A stretch of 64,000 nt of DNA, taken from contig JALJCO010003491.1 of assembly GCA_023101725.1 (NCBI GenBank), positions 62,001 through 126,000 of the forward strand. Direction: 5' to 3'. Positions within the stretch are counted from its first letter, which is position 1, and every line of letters begins with the position of its first letter. Below the pieces are notes generated by a model. It did no database searches and had not been told where the DNA came from. It saw only the letters and a program-made list of their open reading frames with translations. The stretch comes from Atherinomorus stipes. Its lineage: Eukaryota > Chordata > Actinopteri > Atheriniformes > Atherinidae. Shown piece by piece: positions 36,001-46,847 of this stretch. The translations under genes and the position numbers were made by a program.

Positions 36001-39000
36001 ACCACAGCCTCACAGTAAGAAGGTTGCTAGTTCAATTCCCGGCTGGGGAGGGGGCTCGAACAACTCCAACAGTTCCTTCCTGTGTGGAGTTTGCATGTTC
36101 TCCCCGTGTATGCGTGGGTTCTCTCCGGGCACTCCGGCTTCCTCCCACCATCCAAAGACATGATGTAGGTTAATTGATCACTCTAAATTGTCCCTAGGTA
36201 TGAATGTGAGTGTGAATGGTTGTCTGTCTCTCTGTGTTGGTCCTGTGACAGACTGGTTACCTGTCCAGGTGAACCCGCCATTCGCCTGATAATAGCTGGG
36301 ATAGACTCCAGCAACCCCCACGACCCTGAACTGGATAAGCGGTACAGAAAATGACTGATGATGACTTATTTTATTCTAGTTTATTTTAAATTAAATATAT
36401 TTTATTTTGTTGTTTTATTTCAAATATATTTATAATATTTATATTTAGTCACATATTTAGTTTACTTACACTTTGAGGCAATCACTGCAATCAGGTGTTT
36501 TCTGTAGTGTTGAGACGTCTGCACCTTTTGACAGGCATTTTGGGCCATTGAGCATTGCTCTTATTTGTCCAGGACAGTTTGTGTGTGTTTTTCAATTATT
36601 TTTTAAAACCAAAATTCCAAATCAATATTTCATTTTCCTAAATGATTATTATGTAAATTTCCATTTATTATTACTTTTTTCATTTTCTTGTTATTTTTAT
36701 TATTATTGTGAATTTAACCTTTTCTTTAAGGGGGGGGGGGGGGTTGTAAACCTTTAAGCAAAACTGTGTTTTTCACTTAAATTGAATTCAGCAAACATGT
36801 TTTATTAACTTTTTGCATTTTTACTTCAATATTTTAAAATCTATTTTGCCTGCTTGCATATTAATAACCAAGTTATGGCCTCAATTTCACTCTGCAGCTC
36901 AGTTTTTTTTAAAGCAAACCAACAGGGAAGATTTTCACTTGAATAAAAAAGGCTTAAAGTCAGTTAATTTCATGCTGTAACAGCACATCCTGTGAATCAT
37001 GCACATTTCTAAATGTATTTCCCACCTTGCAAGGATGCAGTTTCCTCACAGTGCATCAGACAAGCTTTAGTTTTCTCCTCATGAACTCTGAGTTTCTACG
37101 CTGTTGTTATAAAGTAGTAAGTGTAACTGTCTGATAAGTGTGACTAACTCCTCTCAGCTGATCTTTTGTGTTTAATGCATCTCTGTGTGGGAAATTACGT
37201 CTTCTGTCACAGTTTTATGTCGTTACGCAACAGCAGACACCGTAAACGGCTAGTTCAGATCATCTGACTCTATTTTCCATAATCATATTCACAGGGACTT
37301 CCGAGTTTCTCTGGCTTCCTGTGGGACAGCTCATCAGGTATTGATTTGAAGGATGCTGTTGTCCTGGAGTCTCCTGTTGTCAACGGCAACGGGAATCATG
37401 CACATCCTCGACCCTTCCTGGCTCACTTTTTAGTAAGTACCAGTTAACATGCTAGGAGCATGTTGCTGTGTTAATTCTGTCACCTACCTCTACCTCGGAT
37501 GATAAAATGATGTCTCACACAGTGAAAACTGGACAGGCTAGAAGCTTGACACATGATTTTCTTAAAGCATCAAGTCAGAAAAGTTGGGACAATAATTAGA
37601 AATAAACTCCTGACATTTACTTTGACCTTTCACTGCAGACAGCGTAAAGCTGAAAGATTTTAGGATTTATCTCATCAACTTCATGCCATTTCTAAATATT
37701 CATCCGTTTTTGCGTCGGGTTGTGATGAAACAAATCAGTCGTCGGTGAAATATGATGAAATTGAAAAAAAATAATAAATAAAAATTCTATAAAAATCATG
37801 ACATTGATTTTGAATTGTGGTTCAACAGAAATATAACCCCCCCCCCCAAAAAAAAAAATTAAAACAAGTAAACAAGCATGATGGGGCTCTGAAGATAAAA
37901 CGTTGTTGAGCAACACTTTGATTCAATCACTGCAATCAGGTGTTTCTGTAACGTCCAATCAGACGTCTGCACCTGTTGACAGGTATGTTGGTCCATGTTC
38001 ATGGGAAAGATGCTCTGATGTGTCCAATACTCCACTGTTTGTTTTTTAAATGATCATTTTCAACTACAACTGAAAAGCAATATTTTATTTCAGTAAATTA
38101 TAATTTTGTAATTTTAATTTTTAACTTTTTTTGCTGACCAAGTACCAGTACAAGTACTTGCATTTGAGTACTTGCCGATACCGAGTACCAACCTGAGTAC
38201 CTAATTAATGGGAATAAGTAAAAGGCGTTTCTTTTCTTTTTCTTTTGGTTATTTTTTTAAATGTTTGTTGTGGGCAATGATTGTTCAACCTACAGCCTCC
38301 GGAGCTCATGTGTGTGGGTAAAGACGCCGGGCTGGAGATGCCAGATCATGCCTGTGATGGTACATCACTGTGATAGAAGCCTGCAGGCTTATTGGGCTCT
38401 GTCAGTGCCTCTAAAATAAAACTGTAACACATAATATAACGTTAAACAATCATCTGACTTCCCTCCTCTGATCAGGTCTGATTAACCGCTGCAGACCAAC
38501 CGAGCTGCAGGTTCTGTGTCCACAGCTGCCAGCATCACAACAAAAGACGGTAAATAGTCCGCTCAGCCACTTTTTGTGAAAAACGTAAGATTTTAATTGT
38601 TAACGTAAAAAAAAACAAAATAACATTGATTTGATATTGCTTTCTTTTGTAAGTGGCCATGGTATAAGCAGGATACTACCTCGTGAGAAATAAAAGAAAT
38701 AAAAACTTAAAGTGGTTCGAAACTTATAAACAGCCTCTGATGCAGCTGCAGTTTGCTGTATTTTAGCAACGTCGAAATAATTTTGCATATTTGAATAAAT
38801 CAGAACACACTGCGTATCATCCAACAATCAAGTAGCTACATCAGGAGCTCCACAGCAGTAGGACAGGAAACTTATGAAAAATGGAAAAAGGCTAGAGCTT
38901 CATTGATAGATTTCAGCTTTATTGGGCAAGCTTAAATCTATTGTTTTGACACTAACAGTGTCTTCATCAGAGTCACAAGTGAACACTGCAACCAGGCAAA

Positions 39001-42000
39001 CCAGGTTGATGGTCTATAATTGTCTCCCTGGTTGCAGTGTTCACTTGTGACTGATGAAGACAGTGTCGAAACGGTAGTCTTTATGCATGCCCAATAAAGC
39101 TGAAATCTATCAGTGAAGCTCCAGCCTTTTTCCATTTTTCACCAGTTTACATATTTAAACTCATACCAACTTGAGAAAAATAAACTTGGAAAGCATAGTG
39201 TCAGGTTCAAACAACCTAGAACATCAGTAAACATACAAAAGAAGGGACACAAGAGTTAGATTTCTTACTCGCGAGGAGAGCAGACCAGAAGCATGTTCAG
39301 TTACAAGCTTCCAACCTTCTCTGAAAAACGCTCGGCTGTCTCCTCTTTTATTTCATTAGGGCGGTCCCTGGTTACATCAGATCTGCAACTTAACAGGAAA
39401 GGGGACATCCAAGTTGCAGCTCAGTACATTCGCACAATAGTACACACGTAGTTGATGTCCATAACATTCTGTTCGATCTTGTGACAGTTATCTTATGTTA
39501 AGGCAGGAGGCGGCTTCAGCTGATAGGACAAATATCAGCTGCATCAGTGTTTCTCCTGATTGGGTGAGCTTCCTGCTGAATAGATGATTAGAGTACACAA
39601 ATAAGCCTTGTACATACTGAACGGAGTACATGATAACTCTGAACAGAGTACATGATAACTATACAGATATGCATTTTCCTAACACATAGCAAACAGAATT
39701 AGCAGGAAACTTACCACCAACAAAGTGAATCCTGAATGAAATGTCCATAACTTTACATATGTATGTGGGGGAACCGCAGGTCCGATGGAAGGGAGAGGAA
39801 AAAAAGGTCCTCTCCGACCATCATCAACATTTTGAAAAGTATCCTAAGAACTTGATATGGGTCAGATATATTCTCTGTCCTCGTGTAATGGAAAGCGTCT
39901 TCTAATTTTAAAAAGATGTAAGTTCAAAGCCACCGCCACTCATATTGAAGAGTATTTTTCTGCCGGCATGGCAGCATAAACACAGTGACTAACATGATGT
40001 TGGTTATCTGGCACTGTCGGGAGTATAGCAAAATCGGTCAGTATTGGAGATAGTAGTAATACTGGCATCGGTATCGGGACATCCCTATTTATTAGTTTAT
40101 TTTCTTTCCTGTTATTTGAATTAATATTGTAAATTTGGCCTTTTTTTAATTGGAGGGTATGAATACTTTTGAGGATGAATGTATATCCGGTCCAGCCACT
40201 ACATGTGTTTATTCAGAGACTTTATCTGGTATATCCACAATGATCCATGATGACAACATTATTTATCCCATCTTCTTCATAACAACATCACCATCACCAC
40301 TATGTTGCTAAGAGACCTCTATTTAGACCTGGACATGATGATGAAGACGCTTCCTGTCCAACTTTCCACCAATCAGAGAGCTTATATAGACGGTAACGTC
40401 CAATCAGGAGCAGCCAAAGATCAACAAGTGAGCAGAAAGTACTATGTGTGTCTGAAAAGAAGAAAAATAATGGTCCTCTATGGCTGGAATAAAGAAAGAA
40501 GAGCTTTCTGATGCAGCTGAGTTTGAGTTGGTTTATGAGGATAGAAGGTAAATAACAGCAGAAATAACTGGAAATGAGGAAACATGGAAATAGTTACTGT
40601 TGTGTGTTTGTTTCAAAGCCTGAAAGCCAAAACTGGAGAGATGTGCAGATGAGAAATGGCTTGGTCGCTGTTGATCTGCTGGTATTTCTACAAAGTTCTG
40701 GTAGGAATAGATTCTGGTTCTGGTTGGTCTTTATGCTGCTACATCTATTGATACATTCAATTTACATAATTTTAGCCGCATAATCCGACAACTGAGGCTG
40801 AACTGGAACATGATTTCTGATTAAAAGGGTTGAGCTTCTACATCTGTTTTATTTTTAAAATGACTTGGAGTTTTAAGGACTGAATTAAAGGTTAACTTTC
40901 TTTTTTTTCCAACCTGGACCTTATTTCTAGGAGTATTTATGTGCATTTACTCACCAGTAAAGTTTCTGCATTACTTTGATTCCTTGGGAAGATATTACAT
41001 TGAGTCATCCTTTGGTGTACATCCACCAAAATGGCGGAGATGGGGCAGCCTCTCTATAAGACATTATCTGCAGCACAACTCCTTGATTTAGCAATGCTTT
41101 CAGTAGAACGAATGAACTAATGATTACTATGGTCCTGTGAGTTCAGAATTTCACTTATTGGGTTTTTGTTGTCTGGGTTGCGGGCTGCTTTTCAGCTGTG
41201 CAAAGGATGCATGTGTCGTGAATGCATGGCCCCGAAAAGTGCGTAAAACACCCTGATAACCAACGAAAAACTAAAGTTCGACTCACAGGACAATAGCACT
41301 CGTTCGTTCGGTCATTCTACTTAAATTATTAGCGAAAATCAAGGAGTTTTGCTGTAGATAATGCTTTCAATAGTGGATACCCCGTCTCCGCCATTATACT
41401 GGATGTAGACCGAAGGACGACTCAATGTAATATCTTCAGAAGGACTCAGAGTCATGCAGAAATTTTACCGATGAGTAAATGCACATATATATACTCCTAG
41501 AAAAAAGGTCCAGGTTGAAAAAAAAGAGAGTTATCCTTTAATGCCGCCTTCATGGGGTATTGTATTTATGGTAAATACCAAAGCCCGACATGAAAATTAA
41601 ACTTGAACATCCACTCGTCGTAATTTCCACTGGAAAGCTGGAAAAACTTTGATACCTGAGTTGCCAAGATGAGGCCAACTTTGACCTTTCAACATGGTGG
41701 AGAGCAACAAAAATATCCTCACTAGATGCATCACATCATGTTTTAAGTTCTCTGCAGCTGCTATTTGGTTAGTTTGTAGTCTGCATAATTCTGTGACGTA
41801 CAGAACTTTAATTCCATCGCCATTTAGACTTAGTTTTGTGTTCAAAAAGCTGTATCAGCTTTTCAAATGTTCAAAACAGTCAAATACAGGCATTTCTAAG
41901 CTAAATATGTTTCCTCACCACTATAGAAACTAATCTGGGGTCTGTTTCACTAAGCAGGTTTAATTAAAACCCTGAGTTGTTTAACACTGAAATTAGGGAA

Positions 42001-45000
42001 ACTGAGTTTTCTGTAACACAAAGGAAGGTAACTCAACCCAGTGAAAAAGGAGTAACTGTTTCACGAAGAGGAGTAACTTAAACCCTTGCTAAGTTACTAT
42101 AGTTACAGACTCTGAAACTAACCTGGTCAGGAGCAGGTTAATTACAGGTAGATTACAGATGTGTTCTTTCCATCAGGATTTAATGGATGAAGGTGCAGCA
42201 TGACTGCAGGGAGTTAAACATTCAGAGATTGTTATCAGACCACGGATAGAAGTTCTTTCATTTCCACACAGTTGTCATTTCTGACGTTCCAGTTTAACAT
42301 CACAGTCAGTTACCTACATACACCAGCTGATCCTCCGTACATCTTTGACATCACCAGCTGAATGTGACAGGTGGAGGTCCTGTCTGTTTCAGAGGTAGTT
42401 TGACCTGATTAGTAGACTTTACAGCTGTCTCTATCTCTGGGTAAATGGTCAAGCGGCATGTCTGTCATGCAGTAAGCTGGTGTTCAATCCCAGGTGTGAC
42501 TTTTTACATGTTGCCGTACGCTTTCCCCTTAAAGCAGATAGGCTATTGTTTATTGCCCTGCGTTCTTGTGCAAACAGATTTTTCGTCTTTCAATGGAGAT
42601 GCAGGGCATGTGAGAAATGTGACAGTTATATTTCATCTTAATGCTGCTGACAAGAGCGCTTAATAAAAATCTTCTGAACTCTGAAACAAACATCTGTTAG
42701 CTGATGGCTGTTTGTCTCTGAGGAAATCTTCCTGCAGGTTTTTTGTTTCTTCTCTAGAGAGTGTGTATTAATTAGGATTCTCCTCCAGCTTCTGTTGAAC
42801 AAAGAGGGCGTCTTGCTACTATGCTGCACATGTGTATTTGAGGCTTCATGATTGGTGCCACCTTATTATGTAGACCAATGGTCAGTCACTCATGCTTAAG
42901 GCAGCTAGACCTTGGCCTTAATATTCATATATATTACTCAAATATGCGCAAATGAAGAAAAAAACTACTTAAAGTTTTTTATGAGGAAATAACACAGTAA
43001 GATGCTTAAAAGCTCTTAAAAGTCCATTTTTCATGATACAGCTCCTTTAAAAAATATGGTTATTGTTTGGTTTACCTCCTAAGAGCAGATGCTAGCAAGC
43101 AGCTAGCTGGCTAGTCAGTCAAAGATAACCTCCCGTGATTCACTTCATTATGACAACAAATCAAATCAAATCAAACTTTATAAAGCCCTTTTCCTGCCAA
43201 AGGCAACCTAAAGTGCTTTGCATGACAATAAAAGCAAATGCATATTAAAATAAAAACAAGCCTTCACACACCCAAGCATAGAATACAGCATACATAACTA
43301 TAAAAATTTGCACCCCCACCCACCGACTCAACTGTTTCCATGACTTCCGACCCCTAAATTATATTACTTAAATAACAACACTAAGAGTAATATCTGAATT
43401 GATCCTGCTGTGGGGAAGCAATATTTTGGGGATACATTCACACCAGGAGCCAGACATGGTCGCAGAGGGCATTACTGCGGGGGGCCAACCAGATCAGGGA
43501 AGACCAGGATTCACACCACAGCGATAGGGCTGCAGTGCCGGGCACTAGCCACCAGAACAAGGGCAGCCACCCACTTGGATACAACAGACTGGTAATTTCC
43601 ACTTAATAAGTGGAAAGGATCATCTTTCCCATACCACATGAAGGCAGCATAAGAACGTTCTGAAATTTTAAAAACCTAACACCTCAAACCGCTTACTGAA
43701 TCTCTATTGTAACGAGAAGTATCAAATATTCTCCCATCAGGTTGGTTCCAATGAGCTGACGGTGGTAAACGTGCACATGCAGACCTCCCCGGGAGAGTCT
43801 AACGGTAAAAACCACACACCAGATGCCGCCAAGCTTCAGCGGCTGTCACCCAGCATCCAGGAAACACTCAAAGGTCAGCTCGTCTGGTTCCTCTGGTCAA
43901 AGTTTCACCACGTGTTAACTGCAGATATACATGATGTGATCAGTTGGGGGCGGAGGAATCTCACCAGAAATCTGGCTTGTATGTCACTTTTTCTGCAGGT
44001 GAGAAGGAGTTGGTGGTGTTGGGAGACTTCGGTTCTCCTCCTCAGAGCTCCGATCTTGACATCCTGAGAAAGGAGAAGCTCTGCGCCCTGGTACCATCCA
44101 CCCAGTTTACCAATATCAGCACCCGCTCCCCCCAGGGCACCCACTGCCTGGATAACATCTGGGTCAGCCGCTCTGTCAAGAAGATCTACTCAGGTGGGTG
44201 CATGACCAAGATCTCAGTTCAGCTTTACCCTGTGTTCACACTGGATGCGAATAAAATTATTCACGCATCAAAATTTCACGTAAAGTCAAAGTACAGACAC
44301 GAATAGACGCACGTTTGCTTGGGGCGGCACATTTGACATGAATTTGGGGTGCAAAAAGGCCCAATCTTGCATCTTATTCGGGTGAATAAAGCGTATTTCG
44401 CCTATTTGCTGGAGTTCAAAAATCGAACTTGAACATTTTATACATGCAAATATTATGAGCCCTGTCATTGAAAATAAATGAGATGTGATGTGAACAGACT
44501 GGCGCTCTGCAGCTCCCTGCTCTCTTCTACAGAAAGAAGGGAAAAGCGCTTTTCACAGATAAAATCACAAAGTGCTGCACATAAATGCAATGTAATAATA
44601 CCATAAATTTAGGACTGAAAACCCGGTCAGGCAAAACCTCACTAACCTGCAGCTGCAGATCTCTGCAGCTGGTGTTTGATGGGATGAAATGTCACAACAC
44701 CGACACTGCAGCGGGAACAGAGAACCTGTAGTTCCCGCAGGAATATGCGGCTCTGTTCTCGCCACATAAATTAACTGAGGTTTTTGGTTATCAAACGTCA
44801 ATATGAGTCTCAGACTGGTGTAGTATTCAGTTTGGTCTCAAACTAGTGTAGTATTATGTTTCATCACTAGATGACACTCCAGTACCAGGAGTTCAGCCTC
44901 AGCTGATGTAAACAAACACTCTGTGTTGTGATCTGAAGTATTAAACTGCAGAAAAGCAGTCAGTTAGGAGTTGTGTTTAATCAGCTGGTTAAATTCTGAG

Positions 45001-46847
45001 AGGAGGAGGTGAGGAGATGGCAGAGACTCGTTAAAGTGAGCTTTAACAAGTCTCCCCCTGTAAGCGGCCTTCATCCAGACATAACTCCTGGACCTCACCG
45101 AGCTCCGAGACCTCCGGATGGACCCAAACAAAGCAGCATCTTCAGTTCTCCGACTTCCAAAGCAGATTTCAGTCTGATTCTTTAGAGGAAAGTCAAATCT
45201 GTAGTCATGCAAGAACAGATTCAGGTCATTCTAGTCCAAATCAATGGTTAAGTCATTGTAACAAGTCAGACTAAAAGCCATTTTGACTGTCAATATTTTA
45301 AACATAATTTCACTTTGCTGGGGTGATGTTGCTCTACAGCAGTTCTTAACCATGTGGCCGTGGCTCAAGCTTGGGCCCTGAGCATTACCTATGGCCACAA
45401 AAAACTTTCTTTTTTGGACATGGGCCGCGAGGACCATAGGACCTTGAATTTTCACTGTTGTTTATGACTGGGTCAGTTGCAGTGTAGGTTTCCCCCACCT
45501 GGTGGCAGTAATTCGTCAGAGTTAAGAAAACAAGCAAAAAAGACACTCAGCTAGCCGTTAGCCTGTAGTAAACATTGTGAAGAATTATTAAAAGGAAATA
45601 ATGAAGAAAAATGGTCCCAAATTGCCCTTAAAAAGTAAAGAACCCAATCCAATTTATTAAACATGGACTAGTTAGTGGAGATAAAGCAGAGCTGAGAGGT
45701 CTGGATGGAGAACCAGCTAATGCTAATGCTAACGCTAAAGGAAGCCCTGAAGCCTGCATCTGCAAGTTGCATCTAGAAAGCAAACATCTAACACTCATTG
45801 GAAAGAAAGAATTTTTACAAAAAAGAGAAAATCAGTTATTGATGCCGAAAATATGTTATTTTTGAAAGTTCTGAAAAAACTCAGGAAGGTTTAAATTAAT
45901 AAATTGTTCTGATGAAATTTTGTGCTTTAATGGTCTGCCTAAATAAATAAGCTTCAGGTTTATTTACAGATTATTTAAAGTTAGCTGGTTTATTTTTAAT
46001 GTGATTTATTACTGCAACATTTTATCTCTTTTTTAAAATCAATTTATCAGTTTTTTCTGTTGTCCCTCAATTTTTTGTCAAATATAGTAGATTTTGTGTT
46101 AATAGCTTAATCCTGATTTGTTCGTGTAGGAGTCTTATTATATTCCATGAATTATACAAGAGATATAAATGTGTTTGCGACAGCATCATAATATGTTTTT
46201 TGCATTGTTATTCATGTTTATCATGCCACATTTTACTAGGTTCAGTCTGTTAAAGTGGATTTGTTTTGGTTATTAAATAGATAAACCAAAAATGAGGTCA
46301 TTTACAATTACCCAAACAGGGTTAAAATGTGAAGGGTCCTGGACCAGTTCAGACTGAAAAATTAGATCCCATCATGAAAAAGGTGGAACCCCTGCCATAC
46401 ACAACTCCACCTTCAACTCTGACTTGAGCAGTTCTCTGCTGTGGCTCCGTGAAGAGTTCATGCTTTTATAGCATTAGTTGTTTGTTTAGGAGCCAGAGCT
46501 TCAGCAGTCAAACCAGGAAGAACTGGCTCTGTTCCTGTAATTACCCGTCTCTGTGTTACCTGACTCATGTCTTATCACTCTCGATTTATTATCGTTGATG
46601 CTGCATGCAGTTCCACACCATCTGCTGATTGCTGGTCTTCCTCTGTTTCCTGACAGGCCACTGCATGGTGGTGCGGGAGGGCCTGACTAATCCCTGGATC
46701 CCAGATAACTGGTCATGGGGGGGTGTAGCATCGGATCACTGCCCTGTGGTGGCTGAATTTTACACAGATCCATCCTCCAAGGAGATGAGCAGACCTGGGA
46801 TGGCAGCGATGGAGAGAGGAGATATTATGCCCAAACACGAGCGGTGA
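26984..46847 (+). CDS. eepd1: EEPD1, C-terminal half in six exons (gene span)
   Basis: Join 26984-27035, 35607-35717, 37295-37432, 43741-43873, 43999-44193 and 46657-46847 gives one open frame of 272 residues ending in TGA; every junction is GT-AG and the phases agree. Seen: the blocks IKLLAVQDLL, FCVELNQGTL, VVLGDFG, FTNISTRSPQG, GLTNPWIPDNWSWGG and SDHCPVVAEF, which match vertebrate EEPD1 from memory. This is most of the DNase I-like (EEP) fold. SDH carries the EEP catalytic histidine; GDFG stands where many EEP nucleases have GDFN. From the literature, EEPD1 is a 5'-end nuclease in restart of stalled replication forks, and an LXR-induced lipidated protein that supports ABCA1-dependent cholesterol efflux. 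The N-terminal helix-hairpin-helix part and the start codon are absent from the window; the first exon here begins with the last base of a split codon. No frameshift or stop is seen, so the gene looks functional. Introns are 8.6, 1.6, 6.3, 0.13 and 2.5 kb, and the larger ones are full of repeats. Confidence 0.95.
27036..28191. other. EEPD1 intron sequence with a MITE-like segment
   Basis: At about 27336-27665 the ends gtgggccatatcac and gatacgatattatggcac resemble eroded hAT-type inverted ends. The segment 27465-27550 is the reverse complement of 3275-3375 (shared gtcacggcttgg, gagtctcatttcttaat type words). Confidence 0.45.
28196..29043. mobile_element. TTAA foldback element (848 bp) with about 190-bp inverted ends
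   Basis: Left end AGGGGAAGTTCAGGATTTTT; right end is its reverse complement with few changes (aaaaatcctgaacgtcccct). The arms continue with gggcctcatttacaaatgag and gctaatgctagtgtgagt types. Flanks TTAA (28192-28195) and CTAA (29044-29047) fit a TTAA duplication with one mutation. No transposase. Confidence 0.82.
29480..30730 (+). pseudogene. LINE endonuclease relic in an EEPD1 intron
   Basis: Plus-strand frames read MANVRSLWNKVDTLNAK, ALTETWLDEAVPDDEVSLD, CVYIPPDANVNLATEQVA and ALVFVTGDFNKC, the EEP endonuclease of an L2/CR1-like LINE. LPSFHQYVEIPTR and ILDLCYGNIAD follow. A stop and frameshifts at about 29955-30080 and 30370 kill it, and the RT is missing. Remnants of the linker (GLGLS, TKKEWNMN) extend to about 30720. 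Same strand and same superfamily as the host gene, but not part of it. Confidence 0.88.
30987..31429. mobile_element. hAT-type non-autonomous element (443 bp)
   Basis: Ends TCGGGCTCGGATGATAT and (reverse complement) TAGGGCTGGGCGATAT. Perfect 8-bp duplication CTCTACAT at 30979-30986 and 31430-31437. AT-rich, without coding capacity. Confidence 0.85.
31438..32570. other. EEPD1 intron sequence, nothing recognised
   Basis: No gene or defined repeat on either strand. Confidence 0.45.
32571..34276. repeat. 29-bp minisatellite, about 59 units
   Basis: Unit: gatgagaatctcccgttcca plus cctcatggt. The phase of 29 bp is kept through the array. Each unit contains the short inverted repeat CTCAT…ATGAG. 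Variants (cacg, catcac, ttacaatg, ggtggtg) are arranged in recurring blocks. Confidence 0.96.
34277..35606. other. EEPD1 intron sequence, nothing recognised
   Basis: The frames at 34609-34981 on both strands have no recognisable motif and no splice support; no gene is called. Confidence 0.45.
35607..35717 (+). CDS. eepd1: EEPD1 internal exon, 111 bp
   Basis: Acceptor ctgtttcag, donor AAG|gtacgg, phase 0 at both ends, 37 codons. It contains FCVELNQ and VRKWKWPRGLWKSVV, conserved in EEPD1 upstream of the GFLWD block. The long open frame that covers it is only this exon extended into intron on both sides. Confidence 0.94.
35974..36367 (+). mobile_element. SINE-like retroposon (394 bp) with 10-bp target duplication
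   Basis: Starts gggctgcacggtggcatggt and contains A-box-like gtggttagca and B-box-like agttcaattcc words. It ends ctggataagcggtacagaaa plus atgactgatgatg. The 10-bp sequence ATTTTATTCT flanks it perfectly at 35964-35973 and 36368-36377. The tail resembles the LINE tail at 10540-10570, which suggests mobilisation by that LINE group. The family is very common in fish. Confidence 0.82.
36378..37294. other. EEPD1 intron sequence
   Basis: AT-rich, with a G-run at about 36730-36743. No gene. Confidence 0.45.
37295..37432 (+). CDS. eepd1: EEPD1 internal exon, 138 bp
   Basis: Acceptor atattcacag, donor TTA|gtaagt, 46 codons, phase 0. The frame starts GLPSFSGFLWD, an EEP-core strand with the FLWD signature of the family, and continues into a variable Asn/Gly/His-rich loop (VVNGNGNHAHP) before PFLAHFL. 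The loop is a place where family members differ in length. Confidence 0.93.
37433..38874. other. EEPD1 intron sequence with repeat remnants
   Basis: aatcactgcaatcaggtgtt recurs at 36479 and 37924, each followed by agacgtctgcacct, so a short dispersed segment lies on both sides of exon 37295-37432. The words gtaccagtacaagtactt and ccgataccgagtacc (38140-38190) suggest an eroded hAT-type end. Confidence 0.5.
38875..39141. mobile_element. Foldback element (267 bp) with about 110-bp inverted arms
   Basis: Both ends read TGAAAAATGGAAAAAGGCT inward, then gatagatttcagctttattg and cacaagtgaacactgcaacc in inverted order. The loop is about 35 bp. No coding capacity and no clear target duplication. Confidence 0.75.
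39142..40350. other. EEPD1 intron sequence with a hAT-like terminus
   Basis: At 40060-40088 ggcatcggtatcgggacatc followed by ccta looks like the right end of a hAT-type element. Its partner end is not found, and possible internal parts run back to about 38.1 kb. Confidence 0.4.
40351..40790 (-). repeat. Dispersed repeat, copy 2 of the inverted pair with 19164-19690
   Basis: Reverse complement of copy 1 over about 400 bp, roughly 85-90% similar by eye. Open frames inside it show no domain I recognise. Confidence 0.7.
40889..41537. mobile_element. TTAA foldback element (649 bp) with about 230-bp inverted ends
   Basis: Left end AGGTTAACTTTC, right end (reverse complement) AGGATAACTCTC; arms share tctaggagtat, gtgcatttactca, gaagatattacattgagtc and atggcggaga. 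TTAA is present on both sides (40885-40888 and 41538-41541). No transposase. Confidence 0.85.
41538..41700 (+). repeat. Dispersed repeat, direct copy of 20698-20865
   Basis: taatgccgccttcatgggg, cgtcgtaatttccactgg and tttgacctttcaacatgg follow the same order as at 20.7-20.9 kb. The TTAA element above is inserted at its left edge. Confidence 0.65.
41701..43150. other. EEPD1 intron sequence, nothing recognised
   Basis: No gene or defined repeat. Confidence 0.4.
43157..43600 (-). mobile_element. LINE/SINE 3' tail copy, minus strand
   Basis: A tail (aaatc)n at 43157-43177 followed by aaactttataaagccctttt and aaagtgctttgcatgacaat is the reverse complement of the retroposon tail at 48440-48500. 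The GC-rich part 43430-43600 resembles the inverse of 48100-48300 (caccaggagccagacatggt type). Confidence 0.55.
43741..43873 (+). CDS. eepd1: EEPD1 internal exon, 133 bp
   Basis: Acceptor ctcccatcag, donor AAAG|gtcagc. 44 codons plus one base (phase 1). VGSNELTVVNVHMQ is the EEP-fold strand that carries the N-x-H motif; the rest ends in SIQETLK. The next intron is only 125 bp, the shortest in the gene. Confidence 0.94.
43999..44193 (+). CDS. eepd1: EEPD1 internal exon, 195 bp, with GDFG and LDNIW motifs
   Basis: Acceptor tttttctgcag, donor TCAG|gtgggt; phase 1 on both sides. It encodes GEKELVVLGDFGSPP, DILRKEKLCALVPS, FTNISTRSPQG and LDNIWVS. In EEP nucleases the GD-F segment holds a catalytic Asp and usually an Asn; here the fourth position is Gly, which I also recall in human EEPD1, so it looks family-specific rather than mutant. 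Confidence 0.95.
44194..46656. other. EEPD1 last intron, possible hAT-type element at 45337-46394
   Basis: cagcagttcttaaccatgtg on the left and, reverse complemented, caggggttccaccttttt on the right look like Charlie-style inverted ends, but the flanks do not match, so the call is weak. tgttcacactggatgcgaat at about 44232 opens another unclassified repeat-like segment. Confidence 0.35.
46657..46847 (+). CDS. eepd1: EEPD1 terminal coding exon
   Basis: Acceptor gtttcctgacag. The frame begins by completing a Gly codon and reads GHCMVVREGLTNPWIPDNW, then SWGGVASDHCPVVAEFYT, and ends in KHER-stop. SDH provides the catalytic histidine of the EEP fold. The C-terminal KHER matches the vertebrate family. 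TGA is at 46845-46847. Confidence 0.95.

Noticed and set aside
45337..46394. Complete Charlie-like hAT element
   Set aside because: The ends look right but the 8-bp flanks do not match, so only a weak mention is made within the intron entry.
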